A stretch of DNA of 64,000 bases from Chloroflexota bacterium (GCA_005880985.1 VBIQ01000004.1:310001-374000), one strand, 5' to 3'; positions 32,236 through 40,953 are shown, counted from the first letter of the stretch. Notes: generated from the sequence alone by a model not told the origin. A program made the numbers and translations.

Positions 32236-33771
32236 TCAGAGGCTGCCGGCTACGACCTCGCCGGCGAGCATCGTCGCCGTCACCGGCAGTTCTGCCATCA
32301 CCTCCGGAGGCAGGGTCGCGGGATCGGCGGGAAGCACCACCAGATCGGCAGGCGATCCTTGCCGGAGCCGGCCCAGCTCGGGCCGCCCGCACAGGGTCGC
32401 CGCCCAGCGGGTGTGCAGCGCCAGCGCCGCGTCGAATCCCACCCGTTCGTCGGGACCGAGAGCGGTGCCCGACAGGGTGCGGCGGGTCATCGCGGCGGCC
32501 ATCGACTGGAGGGGCGCAGGGGTCACCACCGGTGCATCCGAGCCGGCGGCGACGCGAACGCCGGCGGCGAGGAGGCTGCCGCAGCGATGCACCCAGGCCG
32601 GCGGGTTCTCGTCGGGATCGGTCAGATAGCGGTCGCCGTGGCGGCGCACGAAGAGTGGGTGCCCTATCACGGCGGCGCCACAGGCCTGCAGCCGCGCGAC
32701 CAGCGCATCGGGCAGCAGCGTGGCGTGCTCGACCCGGTGCGGCGGCGCACCCCGAGCGGGCCCGGCGCGTTCCAGCGCATGCAGCGCCATGGCCACGGTC
32801 TCGAGGTCGGCGGCGTGCAGGGCGCACGCCTGACCCGCCCGGGCGAGGACGCTGATCGCCTCTGCAAGCCGATCCTGCGTGCCGCGCGCGCCGGCGCCGT
32901 TGGCAGCAAGCATGAATTTGACGTGACCGGCAGACAGACGCGCGCCGAGGTCGCCGGGTAGGGTCCACGGCGGTGCCGCGGTCGCGCTGTCGCGCAGGGC
33001 GTCGGACGCGCCGCGCATCACCACCATCCGCTGCTGGACTCGCTTCTCGCGCACCAGAAGGGCGAACAGCTCGAGCACCCGGGCATCGTTGTCCGGCCCC
33101 GCGTCGCAGACGGTGGTGATCCCCAGATCCAGCCACCGCCTGCTGAGCGCGTCGACCTCCGCGGCGAGGTCGGCGGTCGAGCGACGCGGCGGCCGCACCA
33201 GTCGCGCCGCGCTTCCCAGCAGGAGGCCGGTCGGAGCTCTCTGCGCATCGCGCTCCACCTGTCCATCGGGTGGATCGGGGGTGGCGGCGTCGATGCCGGC
33301 AGCCCGCAGCGCGGAGGTGCTCACCACGACGCCGTGTCCGCTGCGGTGCCGGAGCCGCACCGGGCGGCCGCCGCCGGCCGCCTCCAGCTCGGCCGCGGTG
33401 GGATGACGGCGTTCCGCGAGGTCGAGCTCGTGGTACCCGCTGCCCTCCACCCACGCATCCGCGGGCAGCCTCTGCGCCCGCGCGCGCAAGGCGGCCACCA
33501 GTTCGGCCAGAGACCGCACCGCCGGGGGCCGGCAGTCGACGGCGGTCATGTCCCGGGCCGCGCGGAACACGTGCATGTGGGCGTCGACGAAGCCGGGCAC
33601 GACAGCGGCAACGTCGAGCGTACGGCCCCGATGCTCGGTACCGGCATGCCGGCCGACCGCGATGACGATGCCATCACGGACCACAACGCGCGCGTCATGC
33701 AGGCGCCTGCCGTCGCCGTCATGGACGACCCGGGCTCGCAACACCAGGTCTGCTCCGGTGCCATCGGCCAT
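32236..33771 (-). CDS. Amidohydrolase family 3 (YtcJ-like) metal-dependent hydrolase
   Basis: 511 residues. ADLVLRARVVHDGDGRRLHD and VVPGFVDAHMHVFRAARD give the N-terminal beta-sandwich strand and the H-x-H metal pair. Further metal-site residues appear in HAADLETVA, RVEHATLL and VAAGSDAPVV. LGRLRQGSPADLVVL is the usual C-terminus. Such enzymes hydrolyse amide or ester bonds, often N-acyl amino acids. I set the start at 33771 where GAGAG lies upstream; the longer frame overlaps the preceding gene. It is 16 nt after the CoA-transferase in one operon. Confidence 0.87.
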   Translation of the reverse strand: MADGTGADLVLRARVVHDGDGRRLHDARVVVRDGIVIAVGRHAGTEHRGRTLDVAAVVPGFVDAHMHVFRAARDMTAVDCRPPAVRSLAELVAALRARAQRLPADAWVEGSGYHELDLAERRHPTAAELEAAGGGRPVRLRHRSGHGVVVSTSALRAAGIDAATPDPPDGQVERDAQRAPTGLLLGSAARLVRPPRRSTADLAAEVDALSRRWLDLGITTVCDAGPDNDARVLELFALLVREKRVQQRMVVMRGASDALRDSATAAPPWTLPGDLGARLSAGHVKFMLAANGAGARGTQDRLAEAISVLARAGQACALHAADLETVAMALHALERAGPARGAPPHRVEHATLLPDALVARLQACGAAVIGHPLFVRRHGDRYLTDPDENPPAWVHRCGSLLAAGVRVAAGSDAPVVTPAPLQSMAAAMTRRTLSGTALGPDERVGFDAALALHTRWAATLCGRPELGRLRQGSPADLVVLPADPATLPPEVMAELPVTATMLAGEVVAGSL

Positions 33772-33787
33772 GCGCCGATCTCTCGTG

Positions 33788-35020
33788 TCAGCTGCGGTGG
33801 GCAACTCCGCTCGCTCCGTCCGCGGCGAGTTCCGCCAGCACCTCGTCGGTGTGCTCACCGATCAGGGGCGGGCGGCGCCGCACCACCGGCTCACCGGCGC
33901 TCATCTGGGCGAAGGGTCCGGGATACTCGACGTCGCGCTGCAGCTCCGGATGTCGCACGGGACGGAAGAATCGCCGGAAGGCGAGCTGCTCGTTGGCCCG
34001 GATGGCCGCGGGGGTGCTCACCGGGCACAGCATGATGCGGCGGTCGATGGCCCCCTGGTACAGCTCGTCCATCGTGTGCGCGGCGAAGAAGGGCGCGAAG
34101 GCCTCTTCCCACCGGTCGACCATCTCCTGGGTGAGCTGCATCAGGTCGTACCCTTCCCAGTCCTCGCCGGCCAGCGCCTCACCGAAACCGCGGTCGCGCA
34201 TCCACGCCACCATGGCGTCGTTGCGACGCCCTCGCTGCTTGCCCACGAACCACTTCCAGGCGACGAATCCGTCGCGACACGACCAGATGGTCCGCTGCAG
34301 GATCGGCCCCCAGCCGGTGCGAGCGCCGCGGCGGTACAGCCGTCCGGTGAGATCCCACGCCTGGGTGATGGTCAGCAGGGTGTTGGTCAAGCATTCCTGG
34401 ACGGCGAGGTCAATGTGCTGCCCGCGTCCGGTGCGCCGCCAGTGATGACGCGCGATGAGAGCCGCCATCGCCGCCTGCGCACCAGCCTGCGGCGCTGCCT
34501 GGGGGATGCTGATGCGGACCGGTGGCCGGTCCTCGTCACCGTTGAGGTGGACCTGTCCTGAGGTGGCGGCGAGCACCAGGTCGGGTCCGCGCCACCGCGA
34601 TCGCGGTCCGTCCTCGCCGAAGGGAGTGATCGACACCGTGATCATCCCGGGATTGCACCCGGCGAGCGCTGCGTGGTCCAGACCGCGTCGTGCCATCACC
34701 CCCGGAGCTTCGCTGTCGACGACGATGTGCGCGCGCTCCGCCAGCCGTCGCAGCAGCTCCGCGCCATCGGTGGTGTCGAGGTCGAGGACGGCGCTGCGCT
34801 TGTTGGCGTTGGCCGCCCAGAACCGCAGGCTGCGATCGGGGTGGGCGACCTCGCCGACGAAGGGACCGAGGTGGCGCGCCGGGTCACCACCGGGCGGCTC
34901 GATCTTGATCACGTCGGCGCCGAGGTCGCCGAGGATCCGCCCGCACAGCGCCCCCAGCTCCCCGGCGCAGTCGAGCACGCGGCAGTCGGTCAGCAGCGCC
35001 TCGGTGGCGGGTTCGCTCAT
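33788..35020 (-). CDS. CaiB/BaiF family CoA-transferase without the catalytic Asp
   Basis: 410 residues. LLTDCRVLDCAGELGALCGR and GADVIKIEPPGGDPARHLGP are family features. The region before GRGQHIDLAVQE reads IPQAAPQAGAQAAMAAL; the residue 25 before the Gln is Ala and no Asp is near, so standard transferase chemistry looks impossible. Unlike the other two Asp-less members it has no adjacent Asp-bearing partner. It lies between an ACAD-like gene (40 nt upstream) and an amidohydrolase. It may be a CoA-binding or racemase-type relative. Confidence 0.85.
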   Translation of the reverse strand: MSEPATEALLTDCRVLDCAGELGALCGRILGDLGADVIKIEPPGGDPARHLGPFVGEVAHPDRSLRFWAANANKRSAVLDLDTTDGAELLRRLAERAHIVVDSEAPGVMARRGLDHAALAGCNPGMITVSITPFGEDGPRSRWRGPDLVLAATSGQVHLNGDEDRPPVRISIPQAAPQAGAQAAMAALIARHHWRRTGRGQHIDLAVQECLTNTLLTITQAWDLTGRLYRRGARTGWGPILQRTIWSCRDGFVAWKWFVGKQRGRRNDAMVAWMRDRGFGEALAGEDWEGYDLMQLTQEMVDRWEEAFAPFFAAHTMDELYQGAIDRRIMLCPVSTPAAIRANEQLAFRRFFRPVRHPELQRDVEYPGPFAQMSAGEPVVRRRPPLIGEHTDEVLAELAADGASGVAHRS

Positions 35021-35060
35021 CGGCGGCTATCCGGCCGGCTCGGCGAGCTGTCGAGGATGC

Positions 35061-36161
35061 TCATCCGATCGCTCCTGGGCTCGATAACCCGGCAGTCATG
35101 GCCGCCGCGTCCAGGCTTGCGGCGCCCAGGCGGGCGCGAGCGGCGGCGGCGCCACCAAAGCGCACCGTGTCCGCGAAGACGCGCCGGAAGTGGCGTGGTG
35201 CCTCGTGCTCCTCCATGTACCCGACCCCCGCAAGCACGTGCTGGGCGTCGCGTGCCACCCGGCGCAGCGCCGGCGCGGCGTAGGCGCACGCCGCATCGGC
35301 GCACTCGCGCCATCGCTCCTCACCGCTGTCCCGCGCGGACGCCGCACGGCGAAGCAGCAGCCGGCTGGCGTCAAGGGCGATGGCGCCGTCGCTGAGGCGA
35401 TGCTGCACCGCCTGGAAGCGACCGATCGGTGAGCCGAACTGCTGACGGTTGCGGGCGTGGTCGACGGCGAGCTCGAACGACCTTCCTGCGGCGCCGAGCG
35501 CCCGGGCGATGCAGCCGAGGCGCAGCAGCGCCTGCATGTCGCCCACCACCGATGCCGGCACCTGGAGCGGCGTGCCCGCGGCGTCGTCGAAACGCACCTC
35601 CATCAGCGGTCCTGCCAGCGCCGGCGTGATCACGGTGGTGACTCCCGGCGCGGCGGATTCGACCAGCGCCAGCGGCGCCTCGCCATCGGTGGCGAGCAGG
35701 AGATGGGTGATGACTCCCGCTCCTTCCACGAAGCGGACGTTCCCCTGCAGCCGGACCTGACCGTCGAGCAAGGCCGACGACCGTACCGCGCCTCCGGCGC
35801 GTTCACCGCCACGGGTCCCCATCGCCACCGCCACCGCCGCGGTCCCGGCCGCGACCTGCTCGAGGACAGCGGTGGCAGGACCGGCGCCGGGGCCTAGGGC
35901 GGCGGCGACCGCGGCACCGTCGCGAAGCGGGAGTGGGCACGCCGCCCGTCCGGTCTCCTCGACGATCACCGCCCAGGCGGCCGTCTGCCGCGAACCAAGC
36001 GCCGCCCATCCCTGCGACGCGGCGACCTGCCACGCGTCCCTCAGCGCCGTCGGGTCGCGCTGCAGCCCCGCCGCCTGGTCGACAGGCCACTGCCGCCGCA
36101 GGGTGCCACGCACCGACTCGCGCAGCAGCTCGATGGTGTCCTCGGCCTCGACGACCGCCAC
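35061..36161 (-). CDS. Acyl-CoA dehydrogenase-like protein (divergent partner type)
   Basis: 366 residues from GTG at 36161 (GGAG 11 nt upstream; a GTG at 36197 would add 12 residues). The C-terminal domain is clear: RNRQQFGSPIGRFQAVQHRL and LAGVGYMEEHEAPRHFRR. The N-terminal and middle domains are short and Ala-rich with no EPDAGSD signature, as in the non-catalytic chains of FadE pairs. Its likely mate is the conventional ACAD at 37055-38245, encoded divergently nearby. It heads a three-gene leftward operon with a CoA-transferase and an amidohydrolase. Confidence 0.82.
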   Translation of the reverse strand: MAVVEAEDTIELLRESVRGTLRRQWPVDQAAGLQRDPTALRDAWQVAASQGWAALGSRQTAAWAVIVEETGRAACPLPLRDGAAVAAALGPGAGPATAVLEQVAAGTAAVAVAMGTRGGERAGGAVRSSALLDGQVRLQGNVRFVEGAGVITHLLLATDGEAPLALVESAAPGVTTVITPALAGPLMEVRFDDAAGTPLQVPASVVGDMQALLRLGCIARALGAAGRSFELAVDHARNRQQFGSPIGRFQAVQHRLSDGAIALDASRLLLRRAASARDSGEERWRECADAACAYAAPALRRVARDAQHVLAGVGYMEEHEAPRHFRRVFADTVRFGGAAAARARLGAASLDAAAMTAGLSSPGAIG

Positions 36162-36236
36162 GGCGTGTTCAACTCCGATGCAGTGGGGAACCGGCACTCG
36201 ACCGGTGGGTCCGGGCTAAAGGGTACCGGCGGCGTG

Positions 36237-36242
36237 TAGCAT
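36237..36242 (+). promoter_or_regulatory. Candidate leaderless -10 box (TAGCAT)
   Basis: TAGCAT, 6 nt, then ATG at 36249. No ribosome-binding site precedes the ATG, which agrees with a leaderless transcript. Confidence 0.45.
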
Positions 36243-36248
36243 CGCGCC

Positions 36249-37031
36249 ATGTCGATCGACGTCGACATCCCCGAGCCCCATGTCGTCCTGATCACCATCA
36301 ACCGGCCGGAGAAGCGCAACGCGCTCGACGCCGAGCACATGGCGGCGCTGGGAGATGCCTGGAGAAGGGTGCGCGACGACGCCGATGTGTGGTGCGCGGT
36401 GATCACCGGCGCGGGCGATCGAGCCTTCTGCGCCGGCGGTGACCTCGCCACTCACATCCCGACGTTCACCGACAAGCGCCCCCCGGCGCGCTCCTCCAGT
36501 GTTGAGCTGGCCCACATGCTGCGCGCCTTCCCGCTCTACAAGCCGGTGGTGGCGGCGGTCAACGGCGTGTGCGTCGGAGGCGGGATGGAGATGATGCTGG
36601 GCACCGATCTTCGCGTCGCCGCCGACGGTGCCGAGTTCGGGCTCGCTGAGGTGCGCTGGTCGCTCTTTCCGGGTGGCGGATCGACGGTGCGACTGCCACG
36701 GCAGATCGCCTTCTGTCACGCGATGGAGATCCTCCTGCTGGGCGAGCGCGTGGACGCCAACGATGCGTTGCGCCTCGGCCTCGTCAACAAGGTGGTGCCA
36801 CGTGCCGAGCTCATGGACGCGGCAATGGGATACGCGCGGATGCTGGTGCGCAACGGTCCGGTCGCCACCCAGGCGATCAAGGAGTCGGTCCTGCGAACGC
36901 AGGGGATACCGACCGAACAGGCTTACTACATCGAGCGCCATCTGTCGCGGTACGTCTTCGACAGCGAGGACGCACGCGAGGGTCCACGCGCCTTCGCGGA
37001 GAAGCGCGAGCCCCGCTATCAGGGCCGCTGA
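36249..37031 (+). CDS. Enoyl-CoA hydratase (crotonase) with both catalytic Glu
   Basis: 260 residues, the classical crotonase length. VVLITINRPEKRNALDAEHM, GAGDRAFCAGGDLA for the oxyanion hole, then AVNGVCVGGGMEMMLGTDLR with the first Glu and FGLAEVRWSLFPGGGSTVR with the second. Both catalytic acids are therefore present, as in genuine 2-enoyl-CoA hydratases (CaiD-like). First gene of a rightward four-gene operon starting from a leaderless-type promoter. It would add water to the product of the ACAD encoded next. Confidence 0.9.
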   Translation: MSIDVDIPEPHVVLITINRPEKRNALDAEHMAALGDAWRRVRDDADVWCAVITGAGDRAFCAGGDLATHIPTFTDKRPPARSSSVELAHMLRAFPLYKPVVAAVNGVCVGGGMEMMLGTDLRVAADGAEFGLAEVRWSLFPGGGSTVRLPRQIAFCHAMEILLLGERVDANDALRLGLVNKVVPRAELMDAAMGYARMLVRNGPVATQAIKESVLRTQGIPTEQAYYIERHLSRYVFDSEDAREGPRAFAEKREPRYQGR

Positions 37032-37054
37032 TCAGCGGGCCACCGAACGCACCG

Positions 37055-38245
37055 ATGAGCGTCCTCCCCGAGCTCGACCTCGGGCCTGCCGCGGCCACAT
37101 TCCGCGGCGAGGTGCGCGCCTTCCTTGCTGAGCACTGGAGCGAGCGGCAGCAGGCGATGCACCGCCGCAACCCCCAGGCGGAGCGTGGCTTCGATCGCGA
37201 TTTCACCCGGCTGCTGGCGGAGAGGGGCTGGCTCGGTGTCTCCTGGCCGAAGCGCTGGGGTGGTCAGCAACGCTCCGCTTTCGAGCAGCTCGCCTTCGTC
37301 GAGGAGATGGAGTACCACCGTGCGCCGGTGCGGGCTCACACGATGGCGGTGAGCATCGTCGGCCCCACGCTGATGGCCCACGGAAGCGAGGAGCAGCAGC
37401 AGCGGTTCCTGCCGGCCATCCTGCGCGGCGAACACTGCGTCTGCCTCGGCTACAGCGAGCCCGATGCCGGGTCCGACCTCGCCTCGCTGCGGTCCCGAGC
37501 CCAAAGCGCAGATGGTGGGTGGGTGATCGACGGCGCCAAGCTCTACACGACGATGGCCGAGCTGGCGGACCACTGCTGGCTGGCGGCGCGCACCGATAGC
37601 GACGCCGAGAAGCACGCCGGCATCAGCGTGTTCCTGGTGCCGATGTCGACTCCCGGCATCACCATCAGACCGATGGAGGCGATGAGCGGTGGGCGCACCA
37701 ACGCCGTCTTCTTCGACGGCGTGCGGGTTGGCGCCGACGCGCTGGTCGGTGCACCCGGCGGCGGCTGGGCGATCATCACCGAGGCGCTCACCTTCGAGCG
37801 GGTGATGCTGGGCGGCAGGGTGGCGCGCGTGCGCCGTGAGCTCGATGAGCTCATCAGGCACCTCGCGATCGCATGTGATGCCAAGGGTGCTCCGCTCGGC
37901 AGCGACCCACGGGTCCGCGACCTCGTCGGCTCGCTGGTGGCGGAGGTCGAAGCCTCGCGCCTGCTGGCGGTGCGGTGTGTCGCCGAGCTGGAGGGCGGCC
38001 GCGTTCCCCACCACCAGGCGGCGATGGCCAAGATCGTCGCCGCCGAGCTGGAGGAGCGGCTCGCCGAGGTCGCGCTCGACCTCGGCGGCCCTGCCGCCAC
38101 CCTCGCCGAGGGAGCACCGGGCGCCGAGCTCGACGGCCTCTTCGAGCAAGTGGTGCGCGCCTCGGTGCTCGACGTCATCGGCGGCGGCACCAACGACATC
38201 CAGCGCACCCTGGTCGCGGTGCGCGGCCTGCATCTCCCCCGGTGA
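37055..38245 (+). CDS. Acyl-CoA dehydrogenase
   Basis: 396 residues. WLGVSWPKRWGGQQRSAFEQ, then GYSEPDAGSDLASLRSRAQ, GAKLYTTMAELADHCWLAA, and the C-terminal IGGGTNDIQRTLVAVRGLHL. Gly occupies the place of the medium-chain catalytic Glu before GTND. The overall pattern matches the 19471 and 63121 gene products, each of which has a shorter ACAD partner. Here the partner candidate is the divergent 35061-36161 gene. The stop overlaps the next start by GTGA. Confidence 0.92.
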   Translation: MSVLPELDLGPAAATFRGEVRAFLAEHWSERQQAMHRRNPQAERGFDRDFTRLLAERGWLGVSWPKRWGGQQRSAFEQLAFVEEMEYHRAPVRAHTMAVSIVGPTLMAHGSEEQQQRFLPAILRGEHCVCLGYSEPDAGSDLASLRSRAQSADGGWVIDGAKLYTTMAELADHCWLAARTDSDAEKHAGISVFLVPMSTPGITIRPMEAMSGGRTNAVFFDGVRVGADALVGAPGGGWAIITEALTFERVMLGGRVARVRRELDELIRHLAIACDAKGAPLGSDPRVRDLVGSLVAEVEASRLLAVRCVAELEGGRVPHHQAAMAKIVAAELEERLAEVALDLGGPAATLAEGAPGAELDGLFEQVVRASVLDVIGGGTNDIQRTLVAVRGLHLPR

Positions 38246-39009
38246 CCGAGCCGGCCGCGCGCATCGAACGGGGCGTCCTGTACATCACCCTTCCCGGCAC
38301 CCCGCTGGACTCCGTGCTGGCGACGGCGCTGCATCGACTGTTCCCGGGACCGGATGACCTCAGCGCGGCATCGGTGATCCTCCTCGACGCTCCGCCCCAC
38401 GGTGAGTTCGCCGGTCTCGGAGCGGCGACCGCTGATGCGCTTCCACCCGGCCTCCGTGACGGTGGTCCCGACGGTGCGGTGGCGCGCTGCATCGAGGCGC
38501 TGGCGTCTCTCGAGTCGATCACCATCGCCTCGCTGAGCGGTGACGCCAGGGGTTGCGGCGCGGAGCTGGCACTCGCCTGCGATCTGCGCGTCGCCGCCCG
38601 CACAGCGCGGTTGGGCTTTCCCCATGTCGCCTATGGACGCGTTCCCGCTGCCGGCGCAACCCAGCGGCTGCCCCGTCTGATGGGGCCCGGTCCAGCCTTC
38701 CGTGCGCTGGTGCTCGGAGAGGAGATCGACGGCGACGAGATGGTGCGGCTCGGCCTGGCCGTGCGGGCGACTCCGACCGCTCAGGCGGCGGCGGAAGAGG
38801 CGAAGGCCCTGGCCGGCCGGCTGGGCGACCAGTCGGCCACCGCACTGCGTGCCTGCAAGGAGGCGATCAACGTCGGCGTCGACCTGTCGCTGCGCGACGG
38901 CCTGCGGCTCGAAGCCGATCTGGCGGTCCTCCTCCAGACCACCCACGACCGGGCAGAGGGACTGCGGGCGTTTCTGGAGAAGCGACCGCCTCGCTTTACC
39001 GGTGAGTGA
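38242..39009 (+). CDS. Crotonase-family protein, divergent
   Basis: 255 residues from GTG (GTGA overlap with the ACAD). The N-terminal half is unusual: the common LNRP motif reads ITLPGTPLDSVLATALHRLF and the oxyanion-hole CAGGD loop is replaced by PHGEFAGLGAATAD. The core GDARGCGAELALACDLRVAA keeps the first Glu; the second position reads His in FPHVAYGRVP. It may be an isomerase or an auxiliary chain for the crotonase encoded next, with which it overlaps by 4 nt. A definite activity is not assigned. Confidence 0.8.
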   Translation: MTEPAARIERGVLYITLPGTPLDSVLATALHRLFPGPDDLSAASVILLDAPPHGEFAGLGAATADALPPGLRDGGPDGAVARCIEALASLESITIASLSGDARGCGAELALACDLRVAARTARLGFPHVAYGRVPAAGATQRLPRLMGPGPAFRALVLGEEIDGDEMVRLGLAVRATPTAQAAAEEAKALAGRLGDQSATALRACKEAINVGVDLSLRDGLRLEADLAVLLQTTHDRAEGLRAFLEKRPPRFTGE

Positions 39010-39725
39010 CGGCGATGGCCGCACCGATCAGCATTCGCCTGGAGGGCAGCGTGCTATGGATCGGTTTCAATCGGCTTGAGCGCTACAACGCCTACAACCT
39101 GGCGATGCGCGATGCCCTCTACGAGGCGTTCGGTCTGGCGGCCGAGCACCCCGACGTCGGCGCTGTCATCGTGTATGGCGAGGGTGACCATTACTCCGTG
39201 GGTGCCGACCTCACCGAGTTCGGTACGGCACCGTCTCAGCAGGTGGCGCGCCGTGTCCGCTTCGCCCGCGACGTCTGGGGACGGGTGCTCGACTGCCCCC
39301 GCCCGATCATCGCGGCGCTGCACGGATACTGCCTGGGCTCGGGACTGGAGCTGGCACTGCTGTGCGACCAGCGCATCGCCGCCGATGACGCCGTGCTCGG
39401 CCTTCCCGAGATCAACCTCGGGATGATCCCCGCCGCCGGCGGGACTCAGTCAGCGCCGAGAGTGGCCGGTCTCGGTCACGCCTCTGCGCTGCTGTTGACC
39501 GGTGAGCGCATCTCTGCGGGCGAGGCGATGCGGCACCGGCTGGTGGAGGAGGTGGTGCCCCGGGCGCAGCTGCGGTTGCGCGCCGGCGAGATCGCCGAGC
39601 ACTGCGCCCGCTTGGCCCCCGACGCAGCGCTCGCCACGCGTGACGCTCTGCGTCGGGGGCTGGACCTCCCGCTCGCGGCCGGACTGGCGCTGGAGCGCCG
39701 GCTCGCCCGCCGCGTTTGGGAGTAG
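39006..39725 (+). CDS. Enoyl-CoA hydratase (crotonase) family
   Basis: 239 residues from GTG overlapping the previous stop (GTGA); an ATG at 39015 is possible. VLWIGFNRLERYNAYNLAM, GEGDHYSVGADLTEF (Ser-Val in place of Cys-Ala in the oxyanion loop), then GYCLGSGLELALLCDQRIAA and LGLPEINLGMIPAAGGTQ, which hold both Glu residues. Hydratase activity is plausible. It is the fourth gene of the 36249-39725 operon, which thus has three crotonases with different active sites next to one dehydrogenase. Confidence 0.87.
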   Translation: MTAMAAPISIRLEGSVLWIGFNRLERYNAYNLAMRDALYEAFGLAAEHPDVGAVIVYGEGDHYSVGADLTEFGTAPSQQVARRVRFARDVWGRVLDCPRPIIAALHGYCLGSGLELALLCDQRIAADDAVLGLPEINLGMIPAAGGTQSAPRVAGLGHASALLLTGERISAGEAMRHRLVEEVVPRAQLRLRAGEIAEHCARLAPDAALATRDALRRGLDLPLAAGLALERRLARRVWE

Positions 39726-39735
39726 GAGTCAGCGA

Positions 39736-40176
39736 TTAGGGAACCGTCGGGCGCTGCCCGGCACTCTCCTGGGACTCGCGCTGCGAGCTCTCGCCGGACT
39801 CGTGCGTGGCGTTCTCGTTGGGCCTGAAAGCGCCGGAATGCGTGCCGACCTTGCCCGAGTTCTCGTCGGACTCACGCTGGGTGCTCTCTCCCGACTCGTG
39901 GGTGGCGTCTTCGTTGGACCTTGCGGTCGACGAGCCGGACGAGGGGCTCTGCGTGACGCCAGCGCCGCCCGATGCGCTACTCGTGTCGCTGGAGCTGGTG
40001 GATGTGGCGTCGGTGCTGGTCGACGAGCTCGATGTGGCGGCGCGCGGAACGATCATGCTGCCGGCAACGGCGCCACCGATCAGGCCGCCCGCCACCAGGG
40101 CGATGGCCACAGTCCGGCGCGGATGGCTGCGGGGGGAACGAGGCTCGAAGCCATCGTGATCGGGGGTCTCGGGCAT
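39736..40176 (-). CDS. Single-pass membrane or secreted Ser-rich protein with an acidic 21-residue repeat
   Basis: 146 residues. Basic N-terminus (RSHPRR), one hydrophobic segment TVAIALVAGGLIGGAVAGSM (about 22-41), then a Ser/Thr-rich stretch and two copies of a hydrophilic repeat: NEDATHESGESTQRESDENS at about 88 and NENATHESGESSQRESQESA at about 120, period 32 residues. The repeats should lie outside the membrane. The ATG follows AAGGAG. No enzyme domain is present and the function is unknown; the repeat chemistry suggests a disordered spacer or ion-binding surface. Confidence 0.65.
   Translation of the reverse strand: MPETPDHDGFEPRSPRSHPRRTVAIALVAGGLIGGAVAGSMIVPRAATSSSSTSTDATSTSSSDTSSASGGAGVTQSPSSGSSTARSNEDATHESGESTQRESDENSGKVGTHSGAFRPNENATHESGESSQRESQESAGQRPTVP
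39750..39915. repeat. Two imperfect DNA repeats encoding the 21-residue motif
   Basis: The two 63-bp units, 96 bp apart, encode the THESGES-x-QRES repeats of the Ser-rich protein. They differ at several wobble positions, so the duplication is not recent. Confidence 0.55.
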
Positions 40177-40278
40177 GGCGAAAATCTCCTTGCACAATCC
40201 GTGGAGCTCGCAGAATCGCAGACCAACCTTGGAATCAGGGGCCTCAGGCCTCAAAATCTGCTGTGAAGTCGACCCGCA

Positions 40279-40296
40279 TCCTCAGAATCCTGAGGA
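40279..40296. terminator. Short hairpin downstream of the cupin gene
   Basis: TCCTCAG-AATC-CTGAGGA: perfect 7-bp stem with a 4-nt loop, 17 nt past the stop of the minus-strand cupin gene and upstream of the Ser-rich gene on the same strand. It could be a terminator or a binding site. Confidence 0.4.
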
Positions 40297-40312
40297 ATCT
40301 CTGAGCGGCGCT

Positions 40313-40846
40313 TCAGCCTCCTCGTCGGGCGCCGATGAGGGCCACCGCGATCACGCACGGCTCGCCGGTTCGGTTGTGCCAGGCGTGGCGCGTGCCGTTC
40401 TGGACGACGCAATCACCGGCCCGCAGGTGGACCTCAGCTCCGTCATCGAGCTCCAGCCACACCTCGCCGGACAGCACCAGGTCGACATCGACGGTGTCGG
40501 TGGTGTGCATGCCGGGATGGTCCGGCTCCATCACATCGACCAGACCGGGAAGCCTTCTCCTCAGCGCGCCCAGGGCGGCCTCGATGTCGAGGTCCTCGGG
40601 CAGGCTCGTCCGCTCCGGGCCGAGCGTGAACAGGGCGAAGCGAAAGCCTTCCGCGGGCGGAAAGTAATCCGGCGCCGAAGGGTGGGCGCCGTCGGTCGGC
40701 AGCTGGACGAGTCCGTCGCTGCCCCAGATGCGATGGAACTCGGTGCCGGGCACCAGGTCAAACGTGATCGCATCGACCTGCTCGTCGCTGACGAAGATCG
40801 ACCTGCCGTCGGCCGCCTGGCCGGTGACGACTCGCCGAACCCGCAT
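40313..40846 (-). CDS. Cupin-2 domain protein
   Basis: 177 residues. The C-terminal cupin barrel is well formed: HPGMHTTDTVDVDLVLSGEV, WLELDDGAEVHLRAGDCVV, and QNGTRHAWHNRTGEPCVIAV. His residues in PGMHTTD and RHAWHN could bind metal. The first 85 residues (EQVDAITFDLVPGTEFHRIW and so on) form a second, degenerate sandwich. Similar proteins are annotated only as cupins. I preferred the ATG at 40846 (GGGAAG upstream) to the one at 40864. It lies 183 bases from the divergent acylase gene. Confidence 0.75.
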   Translation of the reverse strand: MRVRRVVTGQAADGRSIFVSDEQVDAITFDLVPGTEFHRIWGSDGLVQLPTDGAHPSAPDYFPPAEGFRFALFTLGPERTSLPEDLDIEAALGALRRRLPGLVDVMEPDHPGMHTTDTVDVDLVLSGEVWLELDDGAEVHLRAGDCVVQNGTRHAWHNRTGEPCVIAVALIGARRGG

Positions 40847-40931
40847 CGCTTCGCTTCCCATCATTCAAACCAGCCGCGCCGGACCAATCCGATGGAGCCT
40901 ACAGGTCGGCGCCGGTCCTCCCTGGGAACGT

Positions 40932-40953
40932 CCGCCCCTGCAATGCGGGGCGG
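40932..40953. other. Hairpin in the cupin/acylase divergent gap
   Basis: CCGCCCC, 8-nt loop, GGGGCGG: perfect 7-bp stem. It lies between two divergent genes, so it is more likely part of a regulatory region than a terminator. The rest of 40847-41029 shows nothing recognisable. Confidence 0.3.
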
